Positions 1 through 8,384 of a DNA stretch of 64,000 nucleotides are shown one piece after another. The stretch lies in NCBI RefSeq assembly GCF_013416555.1, contig NZ_JACCFG010000006.1:344824-408823 (forward strand), written 5' to 3'. The translations under genes and the position numbers were made by a program. Each line of letters starts with the position of its first letter. The stretch's first letter is position 1. The notes below the pieces were generated by a model that was not told the origin of the DNA, ran no database searches, and saw only the letters and a program-made list of their open reading frames with translations. Origin of the DNA: Sphingomonas sp. R-74633. GTDB lineage: Bacteria > Pseudomonadota > Alphaproteobacteria > Sphingomonadales > Sphingomonadaceae.

Positions 1-674
1 AAATCCCGACGCTCGCCGCGCAGCTGCTCGCCGAGGATATTCTGGCCGGACGAGTGCACCCGGGCGCGCAGGATGCCAGCGGGCTGCTGACGCTCTCGCG
101 CTTTGAGCCGCTCTTTGCCGCCCTGGCGATCCGCCATGACATCGAGGAGCGGCCCGCCACGCCGCTCTATGCCCGGGCGATGGGCGCGCGGTTCGACGCC
201 TTGCCGCCCGCGGTCCGCGCGATGCACGACTTTTCCGGCGATGCCGGCGCAGCAGGGGAAGGCGAAGTCCGCCGGGGCAGGGGATTGGCCTGGCTGCTCG
301 GACGGGTGATGGGCTTTCCGCCGGCCGGCAGCTATCCGGTGCATGTCGCCTTCGCCGCGCAGGGCGAGAAGGAGCGCTGGACGCGTGACTTTGGCGGCCA
401 TGTCTTTTCCAGCGAGATGAGTCAGGCGGGGCAGGGTGTCGCCGAGCGCTTCGGTCCGCTGAACTTCGCCTTCGACCTGGCCGCAACCGATGCGGGGCTC
501 GAGATGGTGCTGCGCCGCTGGACTGCGTTCGGCGTGCCGATGCCGCGCTGGCTCGGCCCGCGCATCCTCGGGCGCGAGTGGCAGGAGGGGGAGCGTTTCT
601 GCTTTGAGGTTGGCGTTGGCCTGCCGCTGCTTGGCGATGTCGTGCACTATACCGGCTGGCTGGTGCGCCTCTAG
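1..674 (+). CDS. DUF4166 domain protein, 5' end outside window
   Basis: The reading frame is open from the first bases of the window (frame beginning at base 3), so this is the C-terminal part of a longer gene. The GTG at 54 is internal, because coding sequence continues upstream of it. The visible 220 or so residues match the DUF4166 type: a region with RFDALPPAVRAMHDF, a conserved G-x-G-x-x-W-L segment and a C-terminal GDVVHYTGWLVRL. In Proteobacteria this domain is often fused behind a short-chain dehydrogenase/saccharopine dehydrogenase-like NAD(P)-binding domain; whether that is so here cannot be seen. The function is unknown. The family assignment is from memory of the motif pattern and is moderately secure. 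Confidence 0.7.
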   Translation, partial: IPTLAAQLLAEDILAGRVHPGAQDASGLLTLSRFEPLFAALAIRHDIEERPATPLYARAMGARFDALPPAVRAMHDFSGDAGAAGEGEVRRGRGLAWLLGRVMGFPPAGSYPVHVAFAAQGEKERWTRDFGGHVFSSEMSQAGQGVAERFGPLNFAFDLAATDAGLEMVLRRWTAFGVPMPRWLGPRILGREWQEGERFCFEVGVGLPLLGDVVHYTGWLVRL

Positions 675-904
675 CTTTCCAACACCGCGACGTGCCGCGA
701 CTCGCCAAAGTACATGAAGTCCACGCCAAGACCCGGTTTACGCAGCGCTTGGGTTGACTCGATTCGGGGAAACGCTGCGCGTCTCGCAACATCCTTGCGC
801 GAGCGCGATCCTATCTTTCCAACAGCGTCAAAGAGCGGCCGGGCAGGGCGCCGGCGCGGAAAGCCAAGCAGGCGAAATCCTACATTGCAAGCGCCGCAAT
901 CAGG

Positions 905-1390
905 CTAGCGCAGCCAGCGTGCCATCTGCGGATAGACGGGTAGGCCGAGTTTTTCCGCCTGGTGCGGTTCGGCGGCCATGCCGTAATATTGCAGCATGGG
1001 CGGGCCCGGCCCGCGGCCATTGTCAAAGGCCACCGCCAGCGCCTCGCTGCCGCCCAGATAGCCATCGGCATGGAATAGCATGCGCGTGTCGAGCCCGATC
1101 GCGCGGGCGGCGGCATAGGACCAGGCGATCGCCGCCATTTCCTCGCCGGGATCGCTCTCCACTTCGCATAGCGTCGGCCGGCGGGCGGGATCAGTGCAGG
1201 CAATATGCCCCGCTTCATGCAGCAGGTCGCCGGGATAGAAGCGTTGCGCCGGGTCGAGCACCAGCCCGCCGTCACGCACCGCGATGCCCGGCAGGAAGCT
1301 GTCGCCCGTGATCGCGCCCCGCGCCACCGGAATGCCGATCTCGCCCAGAAAGGCGAGGATACGGATCGTGTCGGGGTGGTCGAGCGCCAT
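905..1390 (-). CDS. conserved hypothetical protein with HExxH motif
   Basis: A 161-residue protein with no signal peptide or membrane segment. Residues 58-62 read HEAGH, preceded by DLL, which is the zinc-binding helix pattern of metallopeptidases. A downstream acidic stretch (ESDPGEEMAAI, about 78-88) could give a third ligand. This suggests a small zinc-dependent hydrolase or a protein that keeps the fold only; no family is recognised with certainty. The ATG at 1390 begins MALDHPDTIR. The gene lies downstream of rpsI, but the strong terminator at 1422-1449 separates the two, so it probably has its own promoter or relies on read-through. Confidence 0.65.
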   Translation of the reverse strand: MALDHPDTIRILAFLGEIGIPVARGAITGDSFLPGIAVRDGGLVLDPAQRFYPGDLLHEAGHIACTDPARRPTLCEVESDPGEEMAAIAWSYAAARAIGLDTRMLFHADGYLGGSEALAVAFDNGRGPGPPMLQYYGMAAEPHQAEKLGLPVYPQMARWLR

Positions 1391-1421
1391 GGCGCGAAGC
1401 TAGCGGGCGGGCGCACAAACG

Positions 1422-1449
1422 AAAAGGGCGGCCCGTTGCCGGACCGCCC
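1422..1449 (-). terminator. Rho-independent terminator of rplM-rpsI
   Basis: Read on the minus strand, just after the rpsI stop, GGGCGG and CCG pair with CGG and CCGCCC around a 4-base loop (one internal mismatch). They are followed directly by TTTT and a T-rich stretch. This is the classic stem plus U-tract form, and it lies 28 bases past the end of rpsI. Confidence 0.85.
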
Positions 1450-1476
1450 CAATTCGTTGGCAGTTGCCGAGAGCGC

Positions 1477-2034
1477 TTAGCGCTTCGAGAACTGGAAGCT
1501 ACGACGGGCCTTCGCCTTGCCGTACTTCTTACGCTCGACCGTACGGCTGTCGCGGGTCAGGAACCCGGCTGCCTTGACCGGCGAACGCAGGATCGGCTCG
1601 TACTTGGTCAGCGCCTGGCTGATGCCATGCTTGACCGCGCCGGCCTGGCCCGAAAGGCCGCCGCCCTTGACGGTGGCGATCACGTCATACTGACCTTCGC
1701 GCTCGGTGATGCCGAACACCTGGTTGATGACGAGACGCAGCGTCGGACGTGCGAAATAGATTTCCTGGTCACGACCGTTGATCGTGATCTTGCCCGTGCC
1801 CGGCTTCAGCCAGACGCGTGCAACGGCGTCCTTACGACGGCCGGTCGCATAGGCGCGGCCGAACTTGTCGAGCTCCTGCTGGCGCAGGACGGCGGGGGTC
1901 GAAGGCTCGTTGATCTGGCCGGCCAGATAGGCGTCAGCCTGGGTCTCGGCCGAAGCCTGCGCCTCGGCTGCGACGGCCTGCTCGCCGGCGGCGATGTTGC
2001 CGAGATCGGAAAGGGACTGGCGGTTGTCGGACAT
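1477..2034 (-). CDS. rpsI: 30S ribosomal protein S9
   Basis: Component of the small ribosomal subunit head, whose C-terminal tail reaches the P-site tRNA. The protein has 185 residues; the S9 core (from about 57) has ATGRRKDAVARVWLKPG, and the end is the typical KARRSFQFSKR with terminal SKR. The first 55 or so residues are an alanine/glutamine-rich extension beyond the usual length of about 130, as is common in sphingomonads. The ATG shares its A with the TAA stop of rplM, so the two genes are translationally coupled in the usual L13-S9 order. A terminator follows the gene. Confidence 0.97.
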   Translation of the reverse strand: MSDNRQSLSDLGNIAAGEQAVAAEAQASAETQADAYLAGQINEPSTPAVLRQQELDKFGRAYATGRRKDAVARVWLKPGTGKITINGRDQEIYFARPTLRLVINQVFGITEREGQYDVIATVKGGGLSGQAGAVKHGISQALTKYEPILRSPVKAAGFLTRDSRTVERKKYGKAKARRSFQFSKR

Positions 2035-2513
2035 TATGCGCCCACCTTGTTCTTGCGGCTCATGCCGGCGATATCGAGGACCTCGGGGTTCTGAGCTTCG
2101 TGCGGATGCTCCGAACCGCCGTAGATGCGCAGGTTGCGCATCTGCTCACGGCCGAGCGGGCCGCGCGGGATCATGCGCTCGATAGCCTTTTCAAGCACGC
2201 GCTCCGGGAAACGACCCTCGAGCACCTTGCCCGCGGTGATCCCCTTGATGCCGCCTGCGTAGCCGGTGTGCTTGTAGTACACCTTCTGCGCCAGCTTCTT
2301 GCCGGTGAAACGGATCTTGTCCGCGTTGATCACGATGACATTGTCACCGCAGTCCACGTGCGGGGTGAAGCTCGTCTTGTGCTTGCCGCGCAGGACGTTG
2401 GCGATCACGACGGCAGCGCGGCCGACGATCAGGCCGTCGGCATCGACGATATGCCACTTCTTCTCCACCTCGGCCGGCTTTGCCGACTTGGTGGTCTTCA
2501 TCAGCGCCTTCAT
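2034..2513 (-). CDS. rplM: 50S ribosomal protein L13
   Basis: Large-subunit ribosomal protein, 159 residues, with the family signature: KWHIVDADGLIVGRAAVVIA near the start, NADKIRFTGKKLAQKVYYKHTGY in the middle and MIPRGPLGREQMRNLRIYGG near the end. The start at 2513 (MKALMKTT) is chosen over an in-frame codon 13 codons upstream because an AAAGG ribosome-binding site precedes it. An alternative ATG lies four codons further in. It is first in a two-gene unit with rpsI, with a one-base stop/start overlap. Confidence 0.96.
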   Translation of the reverse strand: MKALMKTTKSAKPAEVEKKWHIVDADGLIVGRAAVVIANVLRGKHKTSFTPHVDCGDNVIVINADKIRFTGKKLAQKVYYKHTGYAGGIKGITAGKVLEGRFPERVLEKAIERMIPRGPLGREQMRNLRIYGGSEHPHEAQNPEVLDIAGMSRKNKVGA

Positions 2514-2648
2514 TGGGCGAGACCTTTCAAGTATGAAACGCGAGCGCGCCACCCTCTCGGGCAGCGCGGTTGATGGCCCCTCTGACGATTCGCTGGTGAA
2601 AAGTCAAGAAATGCGTGGGTTTGCTGACGGGTATCTGGATACCAGGTG

Positions 2649-3407
2649 TCAGCGAGCCACCGGTTCGACCGTGATAACGGTGGTGCTCAGCTTCTCCAGC
2701 CCGGCTGCGCGGATCCGTATCGTCCTGCTCGTGCGGGCGATCAGGCCGGTGCGGGGATCGAGCTCGGTGACTTGCTCGAGTGTCGCCGTGTCGGACGCGG
2801 CATTGGTGGTGCTGCGGAGCAGGCCGCCGGGCAATGGCGCCACGGTACGCATGCCGTCCAGCGCCGCGCCGCCGCCATAGGCCGAGCTGGCGGGCAGATG
2901 GACGGGCGCGGTGCCCGGGGCCACGGGCTCCTCGACGATTATTACGGAGACGAGCGAGGCGAACATCGCGCGCTGCTTTTCGACCGGCAGTGCGCGGAGC
3001 GGCGTGGCGATGCGGGCAGCGAGCCGGGCTCGATCGGCCGGCGCGAGGACGCGGCGCTCGGCCGCGACTTCGGCGACGCGCGTGCAATAGCGTTCCCACA
3101 GCGTTGGCAGCTCGTCGATCCCGGTCACGGCGCCGCTGCTGTCGAGGTGGAAGGTGATCGGCGTGCCGATCAGCGCGGCATAGCCGGCCTCATAGAGCGC
3201 CCCGCTGCCGTCGGGCGTGTCGCCGGTGGCGGCGCGCAGCGTCACGGTGGCGCGGTAGCCGGTGCCGTCCTGGAAGAAGCGAAGATCGCGTTCGAGGCGG
3301 AAGCCGCGCGCGCCGTCATGGCGCTCGCTGACCACGCGGAGCGGCGTGTCGAGCGGTGGGGCGAAGCTGACCGCGCTTGCCTGAAGGACAATCGCGGCGA
3401 GCAGCAT
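2649..3407 (-). CDS. predicted secreted hypothetical protein
   Basis: A 252-residue protein that begins with a short hydrophobic stretch (MLLAAIVLQASA) that fits a signal peptide, then a mostly beta-type sequence with no domain I can name. Its ATG overlaps the stop codon of cutA by one base, so it is the last gene of the ctaA-cutA-unknown unit. It may be a periplasmic protein; nothing in it links it directly to copper or heme. The length and the clean high-GC codon pattern support a real gene. Confidence 0.7.
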   Translation of the reverse strand: MLLAAIVLQASAVSFAPPLDTPLRVVSERHDGARGFRLERDLRFFQDGTGYRATVTLRAATGDTPDGSGALYEAGYAALIGTPITFHLDSSGAVTGIDELPTLWERYCTRVAEVAAERRVLAPADRARLAARIATPLRALPVEKQRAMFASLVSVIIVEEPVAPGTAPVHLPASSAYGGGAALDGMRTVAPLPGGLLRSTTNAASDTATLEQVTELDPRTGLIARTSRTIRIRAAGLEKLSTTVITVEPVAR

Positions 3408-3721
3408 CAGCGCGTCTCGCTTTCCACCCAGGCGCCGGCCGCGGCGCTGGCGGTCGCGGTCCAGCTCTCGATCACGGGCAACTCATAGGGATGGAGCGCG
3501 GCGATCCGCTCGCGCAGCCGGGTGGCGAGCATCGGGCGGGTCTTGAACAGCACCGGCACTTCCTCGGCGCGCTCGAGGTTGCCGTGCCAGAGGTAGAGCG
3601 AGGTGCACGGCGCCAGGATGTTGGCGCAGGCCGCGAGGCGCTCGGCAAGGAGGGTCTCGGCCACGCGCTCGGCATCGGCGCGGGTGGCGAAGGTGACGTA
3701 GAAGAGCGCGAGTTCGCTCAA
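3407..3721 (-). CDS. cutA: CutA-family divalent cation tolerance protein
   Basis: A 104-residue protein of the CutA family, which forms trimers and is linked to divalent metal tolerance, mainly copper; its precise molecular role is unsettled. The family pattern is clear: FYVTFATRADAERVAETLLAERLAACANI at the start, then SLYLWHGNLERAEEVPVLFKT and HPYELPVI. The start is a TTG at 3721 (LSELALFYV), overlapping the TGA of the heme A synthase gene as TTGA; no ATG fits the start of the domain. Translational coupling to the upstream gene is likely. Confidence 0.9.
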   Translation of the reverse strand: MSELALFYVTFATRADAERVAETLLAERLAACANILAPCTSLYLWHGNLERAEEVPVLFKTRPMLATRLRERIAALHPYELPVIESWTATASAAAGAWVESETR

Positions 3722-4746
3722 GCGCGGCGGCTGCCGGCGGCGTGCGCGCCCCAAACGGTCGCCATCACGACCAGCGCGCCGGTAAGCTGGTGGAGCGCGG
3801 CGAGCCAGATCGGCACGCCGGTCATCACCGTCGCGATACCGAGCAATATCTGGGTGCCGAAGGCGGCGTGGATCGCGATCGAGGCGGGGCGGTTCGCCGC
3901 GCGGACCTTGCGGGCGAGGACGATCAGCCCGGCCACCGCGACCCATGCCCACCAGCGGTGGATGAAATGGACCACGGCCGGATCGGAGAAGAGCGTATGG
4001 CCGAGCGTCTGCCCCGCCTGGCTGACCCCGGGGAAGAAACGCCCGTTCATCAGCGGCCATTGGTCCGTCACTAGCCCGGCGCGCAGCCCGGCGACGAGCG
4101 CGCCGTAGAAGAGCTGGACGAAGAGCAGGGCCAGCACGCCCGCGCCCAGACCGGTCAGCCGGGCAGGCTGCGGGCGCGAATTGCGGTTGAGCGCGAGCAG
4201 GTCGAGCGCGGTCCAGACGATGCCGCCCAGCGTGAACAGCGCGGTGAGCAGATGCGCGGCGAGCCAGAAATGATCGACCGAGGTGCGCACGGTGTTCAGC
4301 CCCGACTTCACCATCCACCAGCCGAGCGCGCCCTGGAGACCGCCCAAGGCGAGCAGCGCGATCAGCCGCCAGCCATAGCCTTTCGGGATCGCCCGACGGA
4401 TCGCGAACCAGATCAGCGGCAGCGCGAAGGCCAGGCCGATCACCCGGCCGAGCAGCCGGTGGAGATATTCCCAGAAGAAGATGTTCTTGAACTCGGCCAG
4501 GCTCATGCCGCGGTTGAGCTGCTGATATTGGCCGATCTGCTGATAGTGCGCGAACTCGGCCTGCCACTGCGCGTCATTGAGCGGCGGGATCGCGCCGGTG
4601 AGCGGCTTCCACTGCGTGATCGAGAGGCCCGACTCGGTAAGCCGCGTGATGCCGCCGATCACCACCATCAGCACGATCAGTGCCGCCACGAAGAACAGCC
4701 AATGGGCAAGGGCGCGGGGGCGGGCGGAGGCGGGGAGCGAGGTCAT
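3718..4746 (-). CDS. ctaA: heme A synthase (COX15/CtaA family)
   Basis: An integral membrane enzyme that oxidises the C8 methyl of heme O to the formyl group of heme A, for aa3-type cytochrome oxidases. The 342 residues contain about eight membrane helices. Histidine sites typical of the family are present: EYLHRLLGR (about 110), a VDHFWLAAHLL segment, VHFIHRWWAW and LHQLTGALVV. The start codon at 4746 (MTSLPASARPRALAHWL) removes a long upstream extension in the same frame that has no protein-like character. It overlaps cutA downstream. No other cytochrome oxidase gene is in the window. Confidence 0.93.
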   Translation of the reverse strand: MTSLPASARPRALAHWLFFVAALIVLMVVIGGITRLTESGLSITQWKPLTGAIPPLNDAQWQAEFAHYQQIGQYQQLNRGMSLAEFKNIFFWEYLHRLLGRVIGLAFALPLIWFAIRRAIPKGYGWRLIALLALGGLQGALGWWMVKSGLNTVRTSVDHFWLAAHLLTALFTLGGIVWTALDLLALNRNSRPQPARLTGLGAGVLALLFVQLFYGALVAGLRAGLVTDQWPLMNGRFFPGVSQAGQTLGHTLFSDPAVVHFIHRWWAWVAVAGLIVLARKVRAANRPASIAIHAAFGTQILLGIATVMTGVPIWLAALHQLTGALVVMATVWGAHAAGSRRA

Positions 4747-4843
4747 CTGGAGCACGGGCGGAGGTTTAGTGCCGATGCGCGGCCAAGGCGAGTCCCGCCC
4801 CTGCCGGATTTGACCGCCGGCAAATCGCGCCCGCTGCGACAGG

Positions 4844-4872
4844 TTGCGACAACTATGGTATTGATATGATAA
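4844..4872 (+). promoter_or_regulatory. possible promoter of the sulfatase gene
   Basis: This is an AT-rich island in a GC-rich spacer: TTGCGA at 4844-4849 and TATGAT at 4865-4870, or TGATAA at 4867-4872 if 17-base spacing is required. It lies about 85 bases upstream of the sulfatase start and nothing else in the spacer resembles a promoter. This is a weak, pattern-only call. Confidence 0.35.
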
Positions 4873-4954
4873 TTTACCGGTGTAGCTTTGGGCTGCGCGC
4901 CTGCACCGGGGAGGGTCTCGGCGACGTTCGACACCAGAGAGAGGGACCCTCGCC

Positions 4955-6664
4955 ATGAAACCTGCGCATATTCGCCGCCTGCTCACCCGCGCCTGTGGCG
5001 CCGCGCTCGCCGTCGCCGCGACCGCCTTGCCGCTCCAGAGCGGCGCCCAGACCGCGGCCAAGCCGCAGCCCACCCGCCCCAACGTGATCGTGATTCTGCT
5101 CGACGATGTCGGCTTCTCCGACATCGGCGCGTTCGGGAGCGAGATCCCGACGCCCAATATCGATGCCTTGGCCAAGGGCGGGCTGAGCTTCACCCAGTTC
5201 TACAACAACGCCCGCTGCAGCCCGTCCCGCGCCGCGCTGATGACCGGGACCTATCCGCACCAGGCGGGGCTGGGACATCTCGAGGGCGTCGACATTCCGG
5301 GGGCGCAGGGCCTGCGGAGCAAGCTGCTCGACCGCGTCGTCACGCTGGCCGAGGTTGCGAAGTCGGCGGGCTACTACACCGCGATGGCGGGCAAGTGGCA
5401 CATGGGCATCTCGCACGATGTCGGCCCGTGGAATCGCGGCTTCGACCATTCGCTGACCTCGCCGTTCGGCGAGCTCTATTTCCCCGACCAACCCCAGCCG
5501 CTCGCGCAGAATGTCTATATCGACGGCGAAAAAGTGCCGGCCAACTCGCCGCGCGTGGGCAGCGGCGAATGGTATTCGTCCGACCTCTATGTCGACTGGC
5601 AGACCAAGTTCTTCAAACAGGCCGAGGCCGAGCACAAACCCTTCTTCCTCTACATGCCCTTCACCGCCGCGCACTTCCCGCTGATGGCGCCCCCCGAGGA
5701 CGTCGCGAAGTTCAAGGGCAAGTATCTGCGCGGCTGGGAGGCGGTACGCCGCGAGCGGTTCGCAAAGCAGAAGAAGCTGGGCATCATCCCCGCCGACGCC
5801 GAGCTGCCGCCCGCGCTGTCGGGCAGCTATGACTGGGACAAGCTGACTGCGGCGGACAAGGACCGGTTCGACACGATGATGGCGGTCTATGCCGCGGTGA
5901 TCAGCCGGGTCGACCGCGCGATCGGCACGTTGGTCGAGCGGCTCAAGGCGTCGGGCGAGCTCGACAACACGCTGATCCTGTTCATGCAGGACAATGGCGG
6001 CAACGGCGAAAGCGGCCCGGACGGCCGGCTGAACGGCAAGGGCACGCCGGGCAGCGCGCAATCGGTGGTGTGGGCCGGAATGAACTGGGCGACGCTCGAG
6101 AACACGCCCTTCCAGTATTTCAAACATTATACCGAGGAAGGCGGCATCTCGACGCCGCTGATCGCCTATTGGCCCAAGGGCATCGGCGCGAAGCAGCGCG
6201 GCACGCTGGTCACCGCGCCGGGCCATCTGATCGACGTCATGCCGACGTTGGTTGATGTCAGCGGTGCCAGCTATCCGAAGAGCTTCAACGGCAATGCGAT
6301 CCTCCCGATGCAGGGCCGGTCGATGATGCCGGCGTTCAGCGGTCAGCCGCTCACCCGCGACAAGCCGATCTTCTGGGAGCATGAGGGCAACCGCGCGGTG
6401 CGTGACGGGCAGTGGAAGCTGGTCGCGCGGTTTGAGCAGCCCTGGCAGCTGTTCGACATGAACAAGGACCGCGCCGAGATGCACGACCTCGCCGCCGCCC
6501 AGCCGGACCGGGTGAAGAAGATGGCGCAGCAATATGATGCCTGGGCCGCGAGCAGCTTCGTCGACCCGTGGCGCGAGGAATATGACAAGAACAGCAAGGG
6601 CCGGCAGCGCCAGAACTGGGGTGGCTTCGAGCCGGTGGAGCGGGCCTATGCGCAGAAGCCATGA
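4955..6664 (+). CDS. secreted arylsulfatase
   Basis: A 569-residue type I sulfatase that would cleave sulfate esters in the periplasm. A signal peptide covers about residues 1-31 (cut after SGAQ). RPNVIVILLDDVGFSDIG carries the metal-binding Asp50-Asp51. Cys88 lies in CSPSR, the C-x-P-x-R signature whose cysteine is converted to formylglycine by a sulfatase-maturating enzyme. A GKWHMG motif and a later DNGG segment complete the site. The substrate cannot be told from sequence; no maturation enzyme lies next to it. An 80-base gap separates it from the D-aminoacylase-like gene on the same strand, and the two may be co-transcribed. Confidence 0.92.
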   Translation: MKPAHIRRLLTRACGAALAVAATALPLQSGAQTAAKPQPTRPNVIVILLDDVGFSDIGAFGSEIPTPNIDALAKGGLSFTQFYNNARCSPSRAALMTGTYPHQAGLGHLEGVDIPGAQGLRSKLLDRVVTLAEVAKSAGYYTAMAGKWHMGISHDVGPWNRGFDHSLTSPFGELYFPDQPQPLAQNVYIDGEKVPANSPRVGSGEWYSSDLYVDWQTKFFKQAEAEHKPFFLYMPFTAAHFPLMAPPEDVAKFKGKYLRGWEAVRRERFAKQKKLGIIPADAELPPALSGSYDWDKLTAADKDRFDTMMAVYAAVISRVDRAIGTLVERLKASGELDNTLILFMQDNGGNGESGPDGRLNGKGTPGSAQSVVWAGMNWATLENTPFQYFKHYTEEGGISTPLIAYWPKGIGAKQRGTLVTAPGHLIDVMPTLVDVSGASYPKSFNGNAILPMQGRSMMPAFSGQPLTRDKPIFWEHEGNRAVRDGQWKLVARFEQPWQLFDMNKDRAEMHDLAAAQPDRVKKMAQQYDAWAASSFVDPWREEYDKNSKGRQRQNWGGFEPVERAYAQKP

Positions 6665-6744
6665 GGCTATGCAGCCTTAGCGATTCGCCTGCGCCGGGCT
6701 TGCGCGCATAGTCCCGCCCAACAGGAACGACAGGGGAAAGCGGG

Positions 6745-8286
6745 ATGCGCCAGCGTTTTACACGGCGACAGGCGATCGGCGGCGCAGTGGCGGCGGGCGG
6801 GCTGGCGAGCCTGCCGGGCCTCTCCGCGCTGGCGGCCGAGCCGACGACGCTGTTCCGCGAAGTGCGGCTTGTCGACGGGACGGGGGCGCCGCCGCGGCTG
6901 GCCAATGTGCTGGTCGCCGGCGACCGCATCGTCTCGGTGAGCGCGCCCACGGGCAAGGGGGACGCCGCCCGCGTCGTCGCGGGCGAGGGGCGCGTGCTGG
7001 CGCCGGGCTTTATCGACATGCACAGCCATGGCGATCCGCTGGAGGACAGTTACGAGGCGTTCCTGGCGATGGGCGTCACCACGATCACGCTCGGCCAGGA
7101 TGGCAGCGGGCCGCGGCTCGGCAAGGAGCTCGATCCGCGCAGCTGGATGGCCGCGGTCGACCGCGCGGAGATCGACATCAACGTCGCTTTGCTCGCCAGC
7201 CATGGCACGCTGCGCCGCGCCGCCGGGGTGCCGGATTCGGTGCGCAAGCCTGATGCCGCCGGGCTGGCGCGGATGGCGGCGCAGCTCGACAGCGAGCTCA
7301 AGGCGGGCGCGTTCGGGCTGTCCTATGGGCTGGAATATGTGCCGGGCATCTATTCCGAGACGGCGGAGCTGACCAACCTCGGCAAGGTGGTAGCCCGCTA
7401 CGGCGGCGTGGTGATGAGCCATATGCGCTCGGAGAATGACGAGGACATCCAGGCCTCGATCGACGAGCTGATCGCCTCGTCGCTGCCGGCGCGGCCGCAT
7501 ATCTCGCATCTGAAAGTGGTGTTCGGGAAAGGCGAGGCGCGGGCGCGCGCGCTGCTCGCCTTCCTCGCCGAGAAGCGCCGCCAAGGGATCGACCTGACCG
7601 CCGACCAATATCCGTACGAGGCGGGCTATACCGGCATTGCGATCCTCTTTCCCAAATGGGCGCTGCCGCCGACCGACTATGCCAAGGTGGTGGCCGAGCG
7701 CCGGCAGGAGCTGCGCGACTATCTGGTCCAGCGGATGACGCGGCGCGGGGGTCCGGAAGCGCTGCTGATCGGCACCAAACCCTATGCCGGCAAGACGCTG
7801 GCCCAAGCGGCTGCGGAGGCCGGGATGGAATATCCCGACTTCCTGATCAAGATCGGCCCGCAGAGTGGTTCGGGCGCGCATTTCACCCAGGACAAGGCGC
7901 TGCAGGACATATTGCTCGTCGATCCGCACGTCGCCTTCTCGACCGATGGCGGGCCGGACATGCGCCACCCGCGCGCGACCGGCACCTATGCCAAGCTGGT
8001 CGAGGAATATGTGGTGCGGGACAAGAAGCTCAGCATCGAGGAGATGGTGCGCAAGGGCACGGGCTATCCCGCCCATATCCTGCGGCTGGGCGATCGCGGG
8101 CTGGTGCGCGCGGGGATGAAGGCGGATCTGATCCTGTTCGACCCGGCCAGGGTGAAGGCGCGCTCGACCTATGTCGATCCGTTCGCCAAGGCCGAGGGCT
8201 TCGACCTGGTGATGGTGGGCGGCAAGCCGGCTTATGAGAGCGGTGTGCGGGTGGGGAAGAGCGGGAAATTGCTGCGGGCGCGGTAA
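6745..8286 (+). CDS. D-aminoacylase / N-acyl-D-amino-acid deacylase family amidohydrolase
   Basis: A 513-residue member of the amidohydrolase superfamily, closest in layout to N-acyl-D-amino-acid deacylases. Residues 5-14 include a twin-arginine export motif (RRQAIGG) before a hydrophobic stretch, so export by Tat is likely. GFIDMHSHGDP holds the metal ligands His93 and His95; later PHISHLKVV and FSTDGGPDMRHPR provide further expected metal or catalytic residues. A C-terminal GMKADLILFDP is typical of the beta-sandwich end of these enzymes. The substrate is inferred only at family level. It follows the sulfatase and ends facing the converging serine hydrolase gene, with a palindromic repeat between. 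Confidence 0.85.
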   Translation: MRQRFTRRQAIGGAVAAGGLASLPGLSALAAEPTTLFREVRLVDGTGAPPRLANVLVAGDRIVSVSAPTGKGDAARVVAGEGRVLAPGFIDMHSHGDPLEDSYEAFLAMGVTTITLGQDGSGPRLGKELDPRSWMAAVDRAEIDINVALLASHGTLRRAAGVPDSVRKPDAAGLARMAAQLDSELKAGAFGLSYGLEYVPGIYSETAELTNLGKVVARYGGVVMSHMRSENDEDIQASIDELIASSLPARPHISHLKVVFGKGEARARALLAFLAEKRRQGIDLTADQYPYEAGYTGIAILFPKWALPPTDYAKVVAERRQELRDYLVQRMTRRGGPEALLIGTKPYAGKTLAQAAAEAGMEYPDFLIKIGPQSGSGAHFTQDKALQDILLVDPHVAFSTDGGPDMRHPRATGTYAKLVEEYVVRDKKLSIEEMVRKGTGYPAHILRLGDRGLVRAGMKADLILFDPARVKARSTYVDPFAKAEGFDLVMVGGKPAYESGVRVGKSGKLLRAR

Positions 8287-8297
8287 CGCAACGCTCA

Positions 8298-8383
8298 CTG
8301 CTCCCCCGGCGAAAGCCCGGGGGCCAGGGTTTCTCTGCCGTATCGCTCTGTTACCCTGGGCCCCGGCTTTCGCCGGGGAGCAG
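8298..8383. repeat. palindromic intergenic repeat, copy 1
   Basis: An 86-base imperfect palindrome. The arms begin CTGCTCCCCC-GGCGAAAGCC and end GGCTTTCGCC-GGGGAGCAG, around a short central spacer. It fills the gap between two converging genes, where its hairpin could stop transcription from both sides. The reverse complement of copy 2 (9702-9783) matches it almost base for base, including the spacer. Confidence 0.85.
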
Positions 8384-8384
8384 C

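Noticed and set aside
4874..6532. Long minus-strand frame opposite the sulfatase
   Set aside because: It is the antisense shadow of a well-supported sulfatase gene; its sequence is rich in His, Arg and Ala in a pattern made by high-GC third positions of the true gene.
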